64,000 bases of DNA from UBA5078 sp051252515 (GCA_051252515.1 JBPOFS010000004.1:1-64000), one strand, 5' to 3'. Positions 51,559-60,446 are shown, counted from the first letter of the stretch. Program-made: numbers and translations. The notes: a model not told the origin generated them from the letters alone.

Positions 51559-52206
51559 TTACTGCTGATTTTCGACCTCACGAAGCATCTCATCGATTTC
51601 CCTGCGCCGCCCCTCGTCCGCTAGTTCGCGCCCTAAACGAGCGTCTGCGCTTAAGGCTCTTAACAAGTACCGTTGAGCTTCTACTAATTCGCCCTCGTTA
51701 TAAAGGTATTGTGCATAGAAATAGTTAGAATCAATACCGGTAGGTGAGATCTCCAAACCTTTTTTTAGCAACTGAACACCGACATCATCATCGCCAAAAG
51801 CAATTGGCCACCCAGGCACGTTCAAATAGAGCACTCCTAAACTAGTATACGCCGCACCTTCCAAGACACCGGGATCAAGCTCAAGCGCTTTCTCTAGGTC
51901 CACTTTCGCCGCTTTGGCTGCCGACAATGCCCCTAAGCCTCCTTTTGCTCCAGCATAGCTCGAACGGATAATTCCGCTCCATAACCATGCTTCTGCTGTC
52001 TCTGCCTGTGCCTGCGTGATAACCCTAGCGTCTTCAATAAGAGTATTAAACGCCTCTATCTGGTTTTTGTCTTTCAGGCGATAATTCACTTCGGCCCAAC
52101 GTTGCTGTAGGTCCAGTACTTCAGGTGTGAGCTCTGCCTGCACCGGAGACAAGCCACAAAAAACCGTAAGAATGCTGACAAATAATAATGTGAATTTTTT
52201 TGACAT
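51559..52206 (-). CDS. Exported TPR-containing protein
   Basis: A 215-residue protein with signal peptide MSKKFTLLFVSILTVFCGLSPVQA. The mature part is helical with TPR-like units: AAKVDLEKALELDPGVLEGA, LKKGLEISPTGIDSNYFYAQYLYNEGELVEAQRYL (landmarks are the repeated A-x-x-x-L-x-x-A-L-x-x-D/S-P). It is probably periplasmic and may scaffold partners. AGGAGAA precedes the ATG at 52206. It lies between the SDR and regulator genes in the operon. Function is unknown. Confidence 0.75.
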   Translation of the reverse strand: MSKKFTLLFVSILTVFCGLSPVQAELTPEVLDLQQRWAEVNYRLKDKNQIEAFNTLIEDARVITQAQAETAEAWLWSGIIRSSYAGAKGGLGALSAAKAAKVDLEKALELDPGVLEGAAYTSLGVLYLNVPGWPIAFGDDDVGVQLLKKGLEISPTGIDSNYFYAQYLYNEGELVEAQRYLLRALSADARLGRELADEGRRREIDEMLREVENQQ

Positions 52207-52216
52207 AATAATTCTC

Positions 52217-53044
52217 CTATTGGGAATTTTTACTAAGTGACGAGTTGGACTCTGTTTTCGCAAACTGCCTAATTTTTTTCAATTGCTTATGAATGGCCCC
52301 ACTCGTGACTTTGGGCAACAAGGCATTGATTTTTGCATAGAAGGATTCTGGCCATCCTAGGACAATGTTCTCCCAACGATCGTTTCGTATCTTGCTAAGC
52401 AATGTTGCAGCAACCCATTCTGGTTCATCCATCTGGGTCCCTAGCGCTGTATTCATAGCAATAACGTTGGCAGAGTTTGATGCGGTGTTTGTAGCGCGAG
52501 GTGCCAAGTGCATTACCCGCACAGCACTGTCCCCAAGCTCTCTACGCAAGGCTTCACTGAAACCACGCAGGCCAAACTTGCTCGCGCCATAGACGCTATA
52601 GGCGGGGTAGCCAATCGCCCCTAAGGCAGAGCCAATGTTTATGACCGCCGCTTCGCCTTTTGACTGCAGATAAGGTAGGAGTAAATGACTAAGCTGAATA
52701 GGCACGGTTAAATTCAAATCGATTAGCTTAGCGATAGAGAGCTCATTGGAATCCTCTAATAGTTTAAACTCACTCATTCCCGCGTTATTGATTAGCACAT
52801 CCACCTCAATGCTTATACACATCTCAACCAATGCCTTGCGTGCAGTAGCATCTCGGAGGTCTCCGACAAAATAACGATGCGGTTTCGACACTGGTGGCAG
52901 TTGCTCAAGCAGCTGCTCTAACGCCTCATTATCACGCCCTACTAGTAACAATTGCACTCCGTTCGCGGCTAGCGTTTTCGCAATGCATTGCCCAATACCG
53001 CCAGTGGCTCCGGTAAGGACTGCCGTTTTGTTTTCTACACGCAT
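52217..53044 (-). CDS. Short-chain dehydrogenase/reductase
   Basis: A 275-residue classical SDR: cofactor motif TGATGGIG (11-18), NNAG (86-89), and active site with Ser139 region (NIGSALGAIG) and Tyr152-x3-Lys156 (YGASK). A segment of about 40 residues after position 230 (ESFYAKINALLPKVTSGAIHKQLKK) is hydrophobic/basic and could touch the membrane or an acyl chain. It follows the diiron-protein gene by 12 bases, so it may reduce or oxidise a product of the ligase/diiron pathway. Substrate unknown. Confidence 0.9.
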   Translation of the reverse strand: MRVENKTAVLTGATGGIGQCIAKTLAANGVQLLLVGRDNEALEQLLEQLPPVSKPHRYFVGDLRDATARKALVEMCISIEVDVLINNAGMSEFKLLEDSNELSIAKLIDLNLTVPIQLSHLLLPYLQSKGEAAVINIGSALGAIGYPAYSVYGASKFGLRGFSEALRRELGDSAVRVMHLAPRATNTASNSANVIAMNTALGTQMDEPEWVAATLLSKIRNDRWENIVLGWPESFYAKINALLPKVTSGAIHKQLKKIRQFAKTESNSSLSKNSQ

Positions 53045-53056
53045 CGTCGCTCCCGT

Positions 53057-53734
53057 TTATGCCGCGTTGCGTATCAGGTTTTGTTCGGGTGTTTTCAACA
53101 CACTATCGAACACTCCTTTGTACAAGTGGTAAAACATCTTAGTACTGTGCAAAATCAATTCTTGTTGGGCAGGATCTGAAAACTTGTTCATCACTTTGGC
53201 CAAGTGTTCAATGTGAGACTGATCGATACTGCCGTGAGAACGAAGGTAACTGAATGCCGTTTCAGGAAGATTAAGAGCCGCTTGAATTTGATCCGCCGCG
53301 TAGTCCGCTAGGTTGACACTTGTCCCCTCAAGAACATGCACCATGCCAAAGAACCCAACTGGGTCACCGCGATTAACCACATCCCATGCATAGGCAATCA
53401 TTAGCTCTGTTCCCATTGCAGGCTGGCTATTACGCACGGCTTCTTTATCACCTCCGCAAGCCGCAATATCATTCAACACCCACTCCTGGTGCCCTAACTC
53501 TTCTTCGATATACTCTGCTACCGCTGCGCGTAACCATTCCATATTATCGGGCAGTCTTGCCCCAACAGCCATTAACAGAGGCACTGTGTTTTTCACATGA
53601 TGGTAGGCTTGCGTCAAGTAATCGATATACTCCTGCAAAGTCACATTACGCGCCATGCAACGTTCAATGATCTCGCTGTTTATCAACATTAAGCGCTCTT
53701 TTTCTGTCTCTTTTTTCAATTGTTCGTAAAACAT
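53057..53734 (-). CDS. Haem-oxygenase-like diiron protein (TenA-like iron-containing redox family)
   Basis: A 225-residue all-helical protein of the HO-like fold. Candidate metal ligands are well placed: Glu74/Glu78 and His82 in AEYIEEELGHQEW, Glu136 in HVLEGTS, and His167, Asp171, His174 in SHGSIDQSHIEHL, plus HH at 45-46. These match the E-H-E-H-D-H pattern of HO-like diiron oxidases such as UndA and SznF. It follows the acyl-AMP ligase gene by 22 bases and has a clear GGGAG ribosome-binding site. An oxidative step on an activated acyl or amino substrate is inferred. Confidence 0.82.
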   Translation of the reverse strand: MFYEQLKKETEKERLMLINSEIIERCMARNVTLQEYIDYLTQAYHHVKNTVPLLMAVGARLPDNMEWLRAAVAEYIEEELGHQEWVLNDIAACGGDKEAVRNSQPAMGTELMIAYAWDVVNRGDPVGFFGMVHVLEGTSVNLADYAADQIQAALNLPETAFSYLRSHGSIDQSHIEHLAKVMNKFSDPAQQELILHSTKMFYHLYKGVFDSVLKTPEQNLIRNAA

Positions 53735-53756
53735 ATATTCACTCCCACAAGAATAT

Positions 53757-55298
53757 TTAGATCACATCATCATTGGTATAAAGCAGGGCTAACTCTCGTT
53801 TAAACGCCTCTTCGATTTGCGCTCGTTTAGGCCTACCATTGCTAGTAAGAAGATCGGCATCCTCACCCGTTCCACGCGGCAACGGCGCCGATAATCGATG
53901 CCACTTTTTGGCGCGAGCATAACTAGGCAGTGTTTGATTGGCTTGTTGCACTAAGGCCTCAATAGCCTCATCACTCATGCCATTGTTATATACGGCTAGT
54001 AACGCTACGCAGTAAGCTTGCCCATCACCAAACACGAAACTTTGTACAATCATGTCTTGCGCATTGAGCTCAGCCTCTACCCACTCAGGATTGATATTGC
54101 GACCAAAACTCGACACCAAGACGTTCTTCTTTCGTCCGTGAAAGAAGAGGAATCCGTCATCGTCCAACTGCGCTAAATCCCCAGTCTCTAAGCCTTGCTC
54201 ATTGTTGGCGTTTTCCCATGACGCTTTGTCTGCGAGATAACCTAGGAAACGAGGGCCTGTGACTACGATTTCACCATCGATTAAGGCAACACTCGTATGA
54301 GGCAACACCTTTCCTAAACTGCCATTTCTACGTGCTTGTGGCGTATTAAGAGTAACAACCGAGGCGCATTCAGACAGGCCATATCCCTCGAACACAGGAA
54401 GGCCAAACTGCCATGCTTTTTCTAAGAGTGTAGGACTGACTTTAGCGCCGCCAACAGCAATGAAACGCAGACTATCGGGCAACTGCCAGCCTGCTTCGCA
54501 ACTGGAAACGAGTGCTTCAAGTAATTGCGGAATCAGAATCATGCTATTGGGTCTACAGCGGGACAATACATCTAGGAAAACAGGTAAAGCAAAACCAGAG
54601 GCTCCGTTGAAACCCAACGCCTCTTCACTAGCAACTACTACTTGCGCACCCGCCATTAAGGGCACATACACCCCAGCAATATTTTCTAATAAAGTGGCTA
54701 GTGGTAGGACACAAAGGTGGCGTTCGACGTGACACTCTGTCGTGGCCGCCACCAAAGAATCAGTGACTTGATCGATGAGCTCTTGGCCTAGACATACTCC
54801 TTTTGGCGACCCAGTAGAGCCGGAGGTAAAAGTGATTTTCTGAGTCGAAGCTGGAAGCAAGTTGTGATTATCAAAAGAGCTTGAATACAACTGCGGGGCT
54901 TGCAAATATGACAACCCTACATGCTCGCCTTGCTCAATGAACGGACCATTCACGGCGCTAGCAAGTCGTTGTGGACAATCCGTTAATACAGAATCTATTC
55001 CCAGTGAAGTGAACACGTGTTGCCATTGGCTATCCGAGAAAAAACTGGGCACTGGCAGTAGAACAACGCCCTGAAGACGACACGCAAGATCTACCACAAT
55101 CCATGCGGGACTGTTGGCGGCCAAAAGTGCCAACACTTGCACGCCTTCACTCTTGAATGTTCGCGCCAGTTGTTCTGTTTCATCGCGTAGCGTTTTCCAC
55201 GTATAAGCGCAGTGCAACTTATCGTCGAAAGACAGGATGGCGACATCGTTTGGTTTTCTCTGCGCTTGCTCACAAAGGTGTTGCCACAATTTATGCAT
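53757..55298 (-). CDS. AMP-dependent acyl synthetase/ligase
   Basis: A 513-residue ANL-superfamily enzyme. Core motifs in order: P-loop TSGSTGSPKG (about 158-167), GYGLSECA (about 305), TGDLAQLDDDGFLFFHGRKKN (about 373-393; key residues TGD and the arginine), and a catalytic A10 lysine in SNGRPKR near the C-terminus. It adenylates a carboxylic acid, probably a fatty acid, and transfers it to CoA or another acceptor. The ATG at 55298 has GAGGG upstream and overlaps the hemolysin-family stop by eight bases, a sign of coupling. Confidence 0.92.
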   Translation of the reverse strand: MHKLWQHLCEQAQRKPNDVAILSFDDKLHCAYTWKTLRDETEQLARTFKSEGVQVLALLAANSPAWIVVDLACRLQGVVLLPVPSFFSDSQWQHVFTSLGIDSVLTDCPQRLASAVNGPFIEQGEHVGLSYLQAPQLYSSSFDNHNLLPASTQKITFTSGSTGSPKGVCLGQELIDQVTDSLVAATTECHVERHLCVLPLATLLENIAGVYVPLMAGAQVVVASEEALGFNGASGFALPVFLDVLSRCRPNSMILIPQLLEALVSSCEAGWQLPDSLRFIAVGGAKVSPTLLEKAWQFGLPVFEGYGLSECASVVTLNTPQARRNGSLGKVLPHTSVALIDGEIVVTGPRFLGYLADKASWENANNEQGLETGDLAQLDDDGFLFFHGRKKNVLVSSFGRNINPEWVEAELNAQDMIVQSFVFGDGQAYCVALLAVYNNGMSDEAIEALVQQANQTLPSYARAKKWHRLSAPLPRGTGEDADLLTSNGRPKRAQIEEAFKRELALLYTNDDVI

Positions 55299-55980
55299 GA
55301 GCAAAACCCTCTAGCGGCGCCGCGAGAGTCGCGACAATAATGTCTATTTCTGTCGCGTACATTTGCAGAGTTTTTTGGGCTAACTCATTATCTTGCAATG
55401 TGCGGTAAGCGCACTCTAGATCGCCAATAAGTACTGAGGGCTTTGAGTCATAGTAGCTTCCCCATTGGGACGCTTGTTCGCCAAGCCGACTAACATCGGC
55501 CATGCAGATTCGCTCTGGTCGCATCCCAAGTCGCTGCAACAGACTATTAACATGGGAGGTCGCGGTGAACGTAATCCAACGAAAATTGGCGCGATACAAT
55601 ACTTCGGTCAATAACAAGAAGAGTAATGGGCTACCGCCTCTAGCCGCCGCCAAGTTGCCCGTCTCGACAATATGCGCACGAGGCACTTCTACTCCCTGCT
55701 TCTGGCTTAAGAGTGTTTCGATTGGGCTATCGAGGTATTGCTCTACAAAGAATGCTCCACTGGCCCCTGGTCGCAGGCCCACAACGGCATGCAGAGCCTC
55801 TACTTGTTGAAGCGCTAATAACCAAGGCAAGTAATGAGCGACATTCGCACCGTAAACTTGCGCATAACGCTCATGAATGAATTTTTCCAGGACGTGGCGC
55901 TCTGGAGCAAGGCTACCGTGGATAGCCACACTGGGCTTAGAAACAGCAGTATCGCGGTTATGCAGTAAAAAAGCGGGCAT
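55291..55980 (-). CDS. Thermostable hemolysin family protein (GNAT-like)
   Basis: A 229-residue protein of the thermostable hemolysin (delta-VPH) family: HYLPWLLALQ, FFVEQYLDSPIETLLS, IVETGNLAAARGGSPLLF, RWITFTATSHVNSLLQRLGM and WGSYYDSKPSVLIGDL are in family order. Despite the name there is no signal peptide or membrane segment; the fold is acyltransferase-like, related to GNAT/acyl-homoserine-lactone-synthase folds. The ATG at 55980 has GGAG eight bases upstream; ATGs or TTGs at 56007 and 56016 are alternatives. First gene of the ten-gene operon. Confidence 0.85.
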   Translation of the reverse strand: MPAFLLHNRDTAVSKPSVAIHGSLAPERHVLEKFIHERYAQVYGANVAHYLPWLLALQQVEALHAVVGLRPGASGAFFVEQYLDSPIETLLSQKQGVEVPRAHIVETGNLAAARGGSPLLFLLLTEVLYRANFRWITFTATSHVNSLLQRLGMRPERICMADVSRLGEQASQWGSYYDSKPSVLIGDLECAYRTLQDNELAQKTLQMYATEIDIIVATLAAPLEGFAHA

Positions 55981-56030
55981 GTCGTGGGCTCCATCACATT
56001 GAATCATGCCAGCCAATGTAATGAGTAAAT

Positions 56031-56047
56031 CTTAATGCAATCTTAAG
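56031..56047 (+). promoter_or_regulatory. PmrA/QseB-type response-regulator box
   Basis: CTTAAT-GCAAT-CTTAAG is a perfect match to the direct-repeat consensus YTTAAK-N5-YTTAAK known for PmrA (and CTTAA-N-CTTAA for QseB). It sits 51-67 bp upstream of the hemolysin-family ATG and 65-81 bp upstream of divergent xseA. As an OmpR-type regulator of that class is encoded in the same operon, it is probably the site of autoregulation. The repeat is oriented toward xseA, so which promoter it serves must be tested. Confidence 0.7.
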
Positions 56048-56111
56048 CCTTGCCAATACTTGGGTGTGTGCGGGCTTTATTTGTACTTGCTCCCTGCACT
56101 ATCATGGCGAC

Positions 56112-57503
56112 ATGAACTTTACGCCTCCTAACTACACTACTGCGCCACGCGACGTGCTCTCTGTCACCAGCCTTAACCGTATGGCGCGCTCCCTGCTTGA
56201 GAGCCATTTCGCCACCGTTGTCGTCGAAGGGGAAATATCCAATCTTTCGACCCCCGGTTCGGGGCATTGGTATTTCACCCTAAAAGACAGCGGCTCTCAG
56301 ATCCGCTGCGCCATGTTTCGCAATCGCAATATGGGCGTCCGGTTTCGACCTCGCGATGGCATGCAGATTGTGGTGCGCGGCAGGCTTAGCATCTACGAAG
56401 GACGCGGCGACTACCAATTGATTGCGGATGGTCTTGAGGAGGCGGGAGCTGGCGCATTGCGTCGACAGTTTGAAGAGCTAAAACAACGACTTGAAAATGA
56501 AGGCCTCTTTGCGCAGGAACGCAAACGGCAGATGCCCACGCATATACGCCATATTGCCGTTATCACTTCGGCCACCGGTGCAGTCATTCGCGATATCGTC
56601 AGCGTGTTAGGACGCCGTTTTCCTGCCACTACCATTACGCTTCTACCCGTTGTGGTGCAAGGCGCTGATGCCCCCGCGGCTATCGTCAAAGCGATAGGCA
56701 TTGCTAATCGCCGGGCAGCGGCTCTTGGCTTCGATGTCGTGATCGTTGGCCGCGGCGGCGGGTCATTAGAAGACTTACAGGCATTCAACGAAGAAAGTGT
56801 GGCACGTGCCATCTTTGAAAGCGCACTGCCCGTGGTCAGCGCCGTGGGACATGAGAGTGACTACTCAATCGCGGACTTTGTCGCTGATTTACGTGCACCC
56901 ACTCCATCGGCGGCGGCAGAAGTCTTAAGCCCCGACCAAGAAGAGATGCTGCAAACCTTTGTAGGCTTTGAACAGCTGTTGCACCGGCTCATCAAAGATC
57001 AACTTCAGCGCAGTTCACAGCAATTGGTATGGTTGCTCAAACAACTAAAGCATCCTGGGCGCCGACTACAAGAACACGCACAAACCTTGGACATCCTTGA
57101 GGGGCGTCTATTACGGGCCACAAAGTTACGCCTGTATACCGCGAGTAATGATACCGAGGCGCTTAACCGCCGCTTACGAGGTCAATCACCCTCGGTTGTG
57201 ATCCAACAACAAAGCGAAAAGCTGAAAACCACATTGCACCGACTCCAACGTGGCGTTAAACAACGCTTTGCCCAACAACAAGCGCAGCTCGCCCAATTGG
57301 CGAGAAGCCTCGAGAGCGTTAGCCCTCTCAATACATTGAATCGTGGCTATAGCATCAGTTTCGATGCCAAAGACCATGTCGTACGATCCGTTCAAAGCGT
57401 CAAAGTAGGTGATACACTCAAGACTCAATTAGCCGACGGCGGCATCGAGAGTGTCGTGACTGCTTTTCACGCATCCACACACACTACTGTTGAATCTAAA
57501 TAG
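56112..57503 (+). CDS. xseA: Exodeoxyribonuclease VII large subunit
   Basis: About 463 residues from the ATG at 56112. The N-terminal OB fold (VEGEISNLSTPGSGHWYFTLKD) is followed by the catalytic domain with GRGGGSLEDLQAFNEE and AVGHESDYSIADFVADLRAPTPSAAAE, then a long coiled-coil C-terminal region. It degrades single-stranded DNA with the XseB small subunit, whose gene is not in the window. It is divergent from the hemolysin operon. Confidence 0.96.
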   Translation: MNFTPPNYTTAPRDVLSVTSLNRMARSLLESHFATVVVEGEISNLSTPGSGHWYFTLKDSGSQIRCAMFRNRNMGVRFRPRDGMQIVVRGRLSIYEGRGDYQLIADGLEEAGAGALRRQFEELKQRLENEGLFAQERKRQMPTHIRHIAVITSATGAVIRDIVSVLGRRFPATTITLLPVVVQGADAPAAIVKAIGIANRRAAALGFDVVIVGRGGGSLEDLQAFNEESVARAIFESALPVVSAVGHESDYSIADFVADLRAPTPSAAAEVLSPDQEEMLQTFVGFEQLLHRLIKDQLQRSSQQLVWLLKQLKHPGRRLQEHAQTLDILEGRLLRATKLRLYTASNDTEALNRRLRGQSPSVVIQQQSEKLKTTLHRLQRGVKQRFAQQQAQLAQLARSLESVSPLNTLNRGYSISFDAKDHVVRSVQSVKVGDTLKTQLADGGIESVVTAFHASTHTTVESK

Positions 57504-57513
57504 GGACATTGTG

Positions 57514-58344
57514 ATGAACCTCTTGCGCGTCTTAGGCCTTCTCCTGTTCAGCACCTACTGTGTCAATGTTGCATATGCGGTAGAAGTCACGAGTTTACCC
57601 ACTGAGTCTGCGGTTCCCGGCGGTGTCGCCGTTGTTCCGGTCGATCAAGAAGCAAGCACTGCACGTTACAACGATGCCGCTGTGCTCTTGGCCACCTTTG
57701 AAGGACAGCAATATGCCATTATTGGCATCCCGTTAAGTGCCAGCGTAGGCGCTCACACGATCGAACTGAGAAACTCCCAAGGAGACGCGTTCACAAGCCA
57801 ATTTGACGTGGCCGACAAACAGTACGTTGAGCAGCGCCTTACAATCACCAATCAACGCCAAGTAAACCCCAACAACGATGATATGGTACGAATCAATCGC
57901 GAAAGCGCTGAGATGAGAACGGCCTTCAATAGCTGGGACGAGGATCTACAACCGGTTTTCAGTATGAAAGCCCCCGTCGATGGAGTGCGTAGTAGCTCTT
58001 TTGGTTTACGCCGCTTTTTTAATGACCAGCCCAGAGCCCCGCATTCGGGTATGGATATCGCAGCGGCAGAAGGAACACCGATTTTCGCTCCCGCCCCTGG
58101 CGTTGTGCGCGCAACAGGCAATTATTTTTTCAACGGCAACACCATCATTCTCGATCATGGCCATGGACTCATCACACTGTACTGCCATATGAATACCATC
58201 GATGTGGAACCCGGCAAACGAGTGGAGTCAGGAGAACAAATTGGCAAAGTCGGACAGACTGGCAGAGTCACTGGCCCACACCTGCACTGGAGCATTAATC
58301 TCAACAATGTCCGTGTTGACCCTGCGCTATTCTTACAAGAGTAA
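57514..58344 (+). CDS. M23-family peptidoglycan endopeptidase (LytM type)
   Basis: A 276-residue exported protein (signal peptide to about residue 22, AYA). After an N-terminal beta domain the LytM domain has the full zinc set: His177 and Asp181 in PHSGMDIAAAEG, and His256-x-His258 in VTGPHLHWSI. It should cut peptide cross-links in peptidoglycan. The ATG at 57514 has AGGGA eight bases upstream; a longer frame would overlap xseA. It probably is cotranscribed with xseA (ten bases). Confidence 0.9.
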   Translation: MNLLRVLGLLLFSTYCVNVAYAVEVTSLPTESAVPGGVAVVPVDQEASTARYNDAAVLLATFEGQQYAIIGIPLSASVGAHTIELRNSQGDAFTSQFDVADKQYVEQRLTITNQRQVNPNNDDMVRINRESAEMRTAFNSWDEDLQPVFSMKAPVDGVRSSSFGLRRFFNDQPRAPHSGMDIAAAEGTPIFAPAPGVVRATGNYFFNGNTIILDHGHGLITLYCHMNTIDVEPGKRVESGEQIGKVGQTGRVTGPHLHWSINLNNVRVDPALFLQE

Positions 58345-58587
58345 GTCGTAAACGTACCCCGAAACGACCCTGAATATTACTTCTATTGTTAGGCCCATCC
58401 CCGTACCTTCCTAAGAGCGCCGTACGCATCTGCCCTTTGAACATAACAGCAATTGTGAATCCACTCGCAAATAGTTCATGAAAAACAGGGTATAAGTAGT
58501 ACACGCGGGTCATTTAATAAAAAATGACAGCACTAGAAACTCAAAAGTCTTGGTCAATCCAAGCGCTGCTATGGAGAGTCACGTTTC

Positions 58588-58923
58588 ATGTTTGGTTTTG
58601 AATTATTTTTCCAACTACTCGTAGGTCATGCACTCGCTGATTTCGTATTACAGTCAGATGCCATGGGTAGAGGTAAAAATCGCCATAATGACATGCAGAA
58701 AAGCGCTGGCTCTAACTTCCCACGTTGGTATTACTGGCTTAGTGCCCATTCACTAGTGCACGGCGGGATCGTCTACCTAATCACTGGCAGCCTAACCCTA
58801 GGGCTGATCGAAACATTCGCTCATGGCTTAATCGACTTTACGAAATGCGAAGGCAAGATCGGAATAAATACAGACCAAGCCCTGCATATCGCCTGTAAAA
58901 TCGCTTATGTGTTCGCTGTCTAA
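58588..58923 (+). CDS. DUF3307 membrane protein
   Basis: A 111-residue hydrophobic protein starting MFGFELFFQLLVGHALADFVLQSD. The ALADFVLQ motif, ending in helices including HSLVHGGIVYLITGSLTLG, and FIDFTKCEGKIGINTDQALHI-like LIDFTKCEGKIG are the DUF3307 hallmarks, including conserved His/Asp residues near the membrane. GGAGAG is the ribosome-binding site. Function is unknown. Confidence 0.85.
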   Translation: MFGFELFFQLLVGHALADFVLQSDAMGRGKNRHNDMQKSAGSNFPRWYYWLSAHSLVHGGIVYLITGSLTLGLIETFAHGLIDFTKCEGKIGINTDQALHIACKIAYVFAV

Positions 58924-59040
58924 GCTCCCTAGGCACTTTGCGCGTTGGTTTACTCTGCAATTTCTTTTATAGTTAGCGGTCTCATCATTGACGAGCCCAA
59001 GCTCGGCAATACACCCGCCTAACCAACAGGAATGTGGCTA

Positions 59041-59736
59041 ATGAACAAGCGTGAAGAACAGCGCCGAATCCGTGAAGAAAAGCAAAAAGCTGCGCAGCTT
59101 CGAAGTACACGACAAAAACTCATCGCCAAAACAGCGATGTTCCTCATTGTGCCTCTCTTAGTGATCACGGTCCTATACGCAATAATGGGACAGGGTCGCG
59201 TCTACTCCCCTATAGAAATAGCGCCCTACGATCATACTCGTGGCAATCCCAATGGCGTCAAGATGGTCATCTACGCAGACTTCCAATGCCCTGCCTGCGG
59301 CACAGAACACGGGGTTGTGGCACAAGCTTGGAATGCTATCAGCGATAAGACTCAAATGATTTTCCGACACTACCCGCTGACGGGCTCGCACCCCCACGCA
59401 TGGGAAGCGGCTACCTACGCAGAGGCTGCCGGCAATCAAGGCAAGTTTTGGGAAATGTATGATCTTTTGTTTATCAACCAAGGCTACTGGGCCGGCTTAT
59501 CCGACGTTGACGCTGAATTCGATGGCTACCTCACCCAATTGGGCTTAGACCTAGAGCAAGCCCATATCGACTTGGAATCAGATGACTTGATTCAGAAGGT
59601 GCGTAATGACCAGCGCAGTGGCACGCGCTCTGGTGTGCGCTCTACCCCTACGCTGTTCCTTGATGGTCGTTTAATGCCAACACCCCGCAATGCAGTTGAG
59701 TTGGTCAGCATGATCAATGAGGCGGCGGCCGATTAA
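59041..59736 (+). CDS. Membrane-anchored DsbA-like thioredoxin-fold protein
   Basis: A 231-residue protein with a basic cytoplasmic tail, a membrane helix (about 31-48) and a periplasmic DsbA-type domain with active site CPAC (Cys83, Cys86 in DFQCPACGTEH), helical insertion and cis-Pro segment RSTPTLFLDG. It resembles BdbD-like/DsbA proteins that form disulfides in exported proteins. CAGGA is about ten bases before the ATG at 59041. It converges on the glutamine amidotransferase gene with a TTAA four-base stop overlap. Confidence 0.87.
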   Translation: MNKREEQRRIREEKQKAAQLRSTRQKLIAKTAMFLIVPLLVITVLYAIMGQGRVYSPIEIAPYDHTRGNPNGVKMVIYADFQCPACGTEHGVVAQAWNAISDKTQMIFRHYPLTGSHPHAWEAATYAEAAGNQGKFWEMYDLLFINQGYWAGLSDVDAEFDGYLTQLGLDLEQAHIDLESDDLIQKVRNDQRSGTRSGVRSTPTLFLDGRLMPTPRNAVELVSMINEAAAD

Positions 59737-60446
59737 GCGGTCGCCAGCTGTACAAATTTTTGCAATAAGCTTGTCGCTTCGGGTGTGTTGATCACACCCG
59801 CAAGCAAGCCGTCTAAATCCAAACCTTCCTCTAACAATTCATCTTGGCGTGCCTGAATATAGCCCGTCATATGGGTCGCACTAAACTCCGGATGAAACTG
59901 CACTCCCCAGGCACACTCCCCTAAACGAAACGCTTGATGGGGATCATGTGCACTTCTAGCGAGCAAGACCGCTTCAGGAGGCAAACTCAGAACCGTCTGG
60001 GAGTGCGTCGTATGTCCACTAAAGCGACTTGGCAAACTCCTAAAGAGCGGGTCAGTCTTTGCTGCCTCAAACAGGTCCACATCCACCGTGCCAATCTCCC
60101 GTCCTTGAGGGTGATACCCAGCCTCGCCACCACAGGCATGAGCCAACAGTTGGTGCCCATAACAAATACCTAACATGGGGATACCCTGACTATAGGCCTG
60201 ACGCATATACCGCCCACACTCCTCACTCCACGGTGCCAACTCTGTGACCATAGCGGGCGACCCAGTCACGATGATTCCAGCAAGGCTCTCTAATGCTGGC
60301 AATGGAGCACCGGCATAGGCATCTGTGACACAAAACTGCCCAGGTAAAAGTTGTGCTCCTCGTACTATCCAGTCTTCAAAGTCTTCGCCGTGACGTAGTA
60401 ATTGCGCGATCGTCTGCCCTGTCTTTAGAATCAAGATCGGCTTCAT
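59733..60446 (-). CDS. Class I glutamine amidotransferase
   Basis: A 237-residue amidotransferase: nucleophile Cys95 in MLGICYGHQLLAHACGG, catalytic His185 and Glu187 in GVQFHPEFSA. Stand-alone proteins of this type include GMP-synthase-like YfeJ and gamma-glutamyl-polyamine hydrolases. There is no synthetase partner next to it, so the acceptor is unknown. It overlaps the DsbA-like gene at the stop codon. Confidence 0.87.
   Translation of the reverse strand: MKPILILKTGQTIAQLLRHGEDFEDWIVRGAQLLPGQFCVTDAYAGAPLPALESLAGIIVTGSPAMVTELAPWSEECGRYMRQAYSQGIPMLGICYGHQLLAHACGGEAGYHPQGREIGTVDVDLFEAAKTDPLFRSLPSRFSGHTTHSQTVLSLPPEAVLLARSAHDPHQAFRLGECAWGVQFHPEFSATHMTGYIQARQDELLEEGLDLDGLLAGVINTPEATSLLQKFVQLATA

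Noticed and set aside
55291..55980. Secreted pore-forming hemolysin (virulence factor)
   Set aside because: No signal peptide or membrane segment; the family name is historical and the gene is operonic with metabolic genes.
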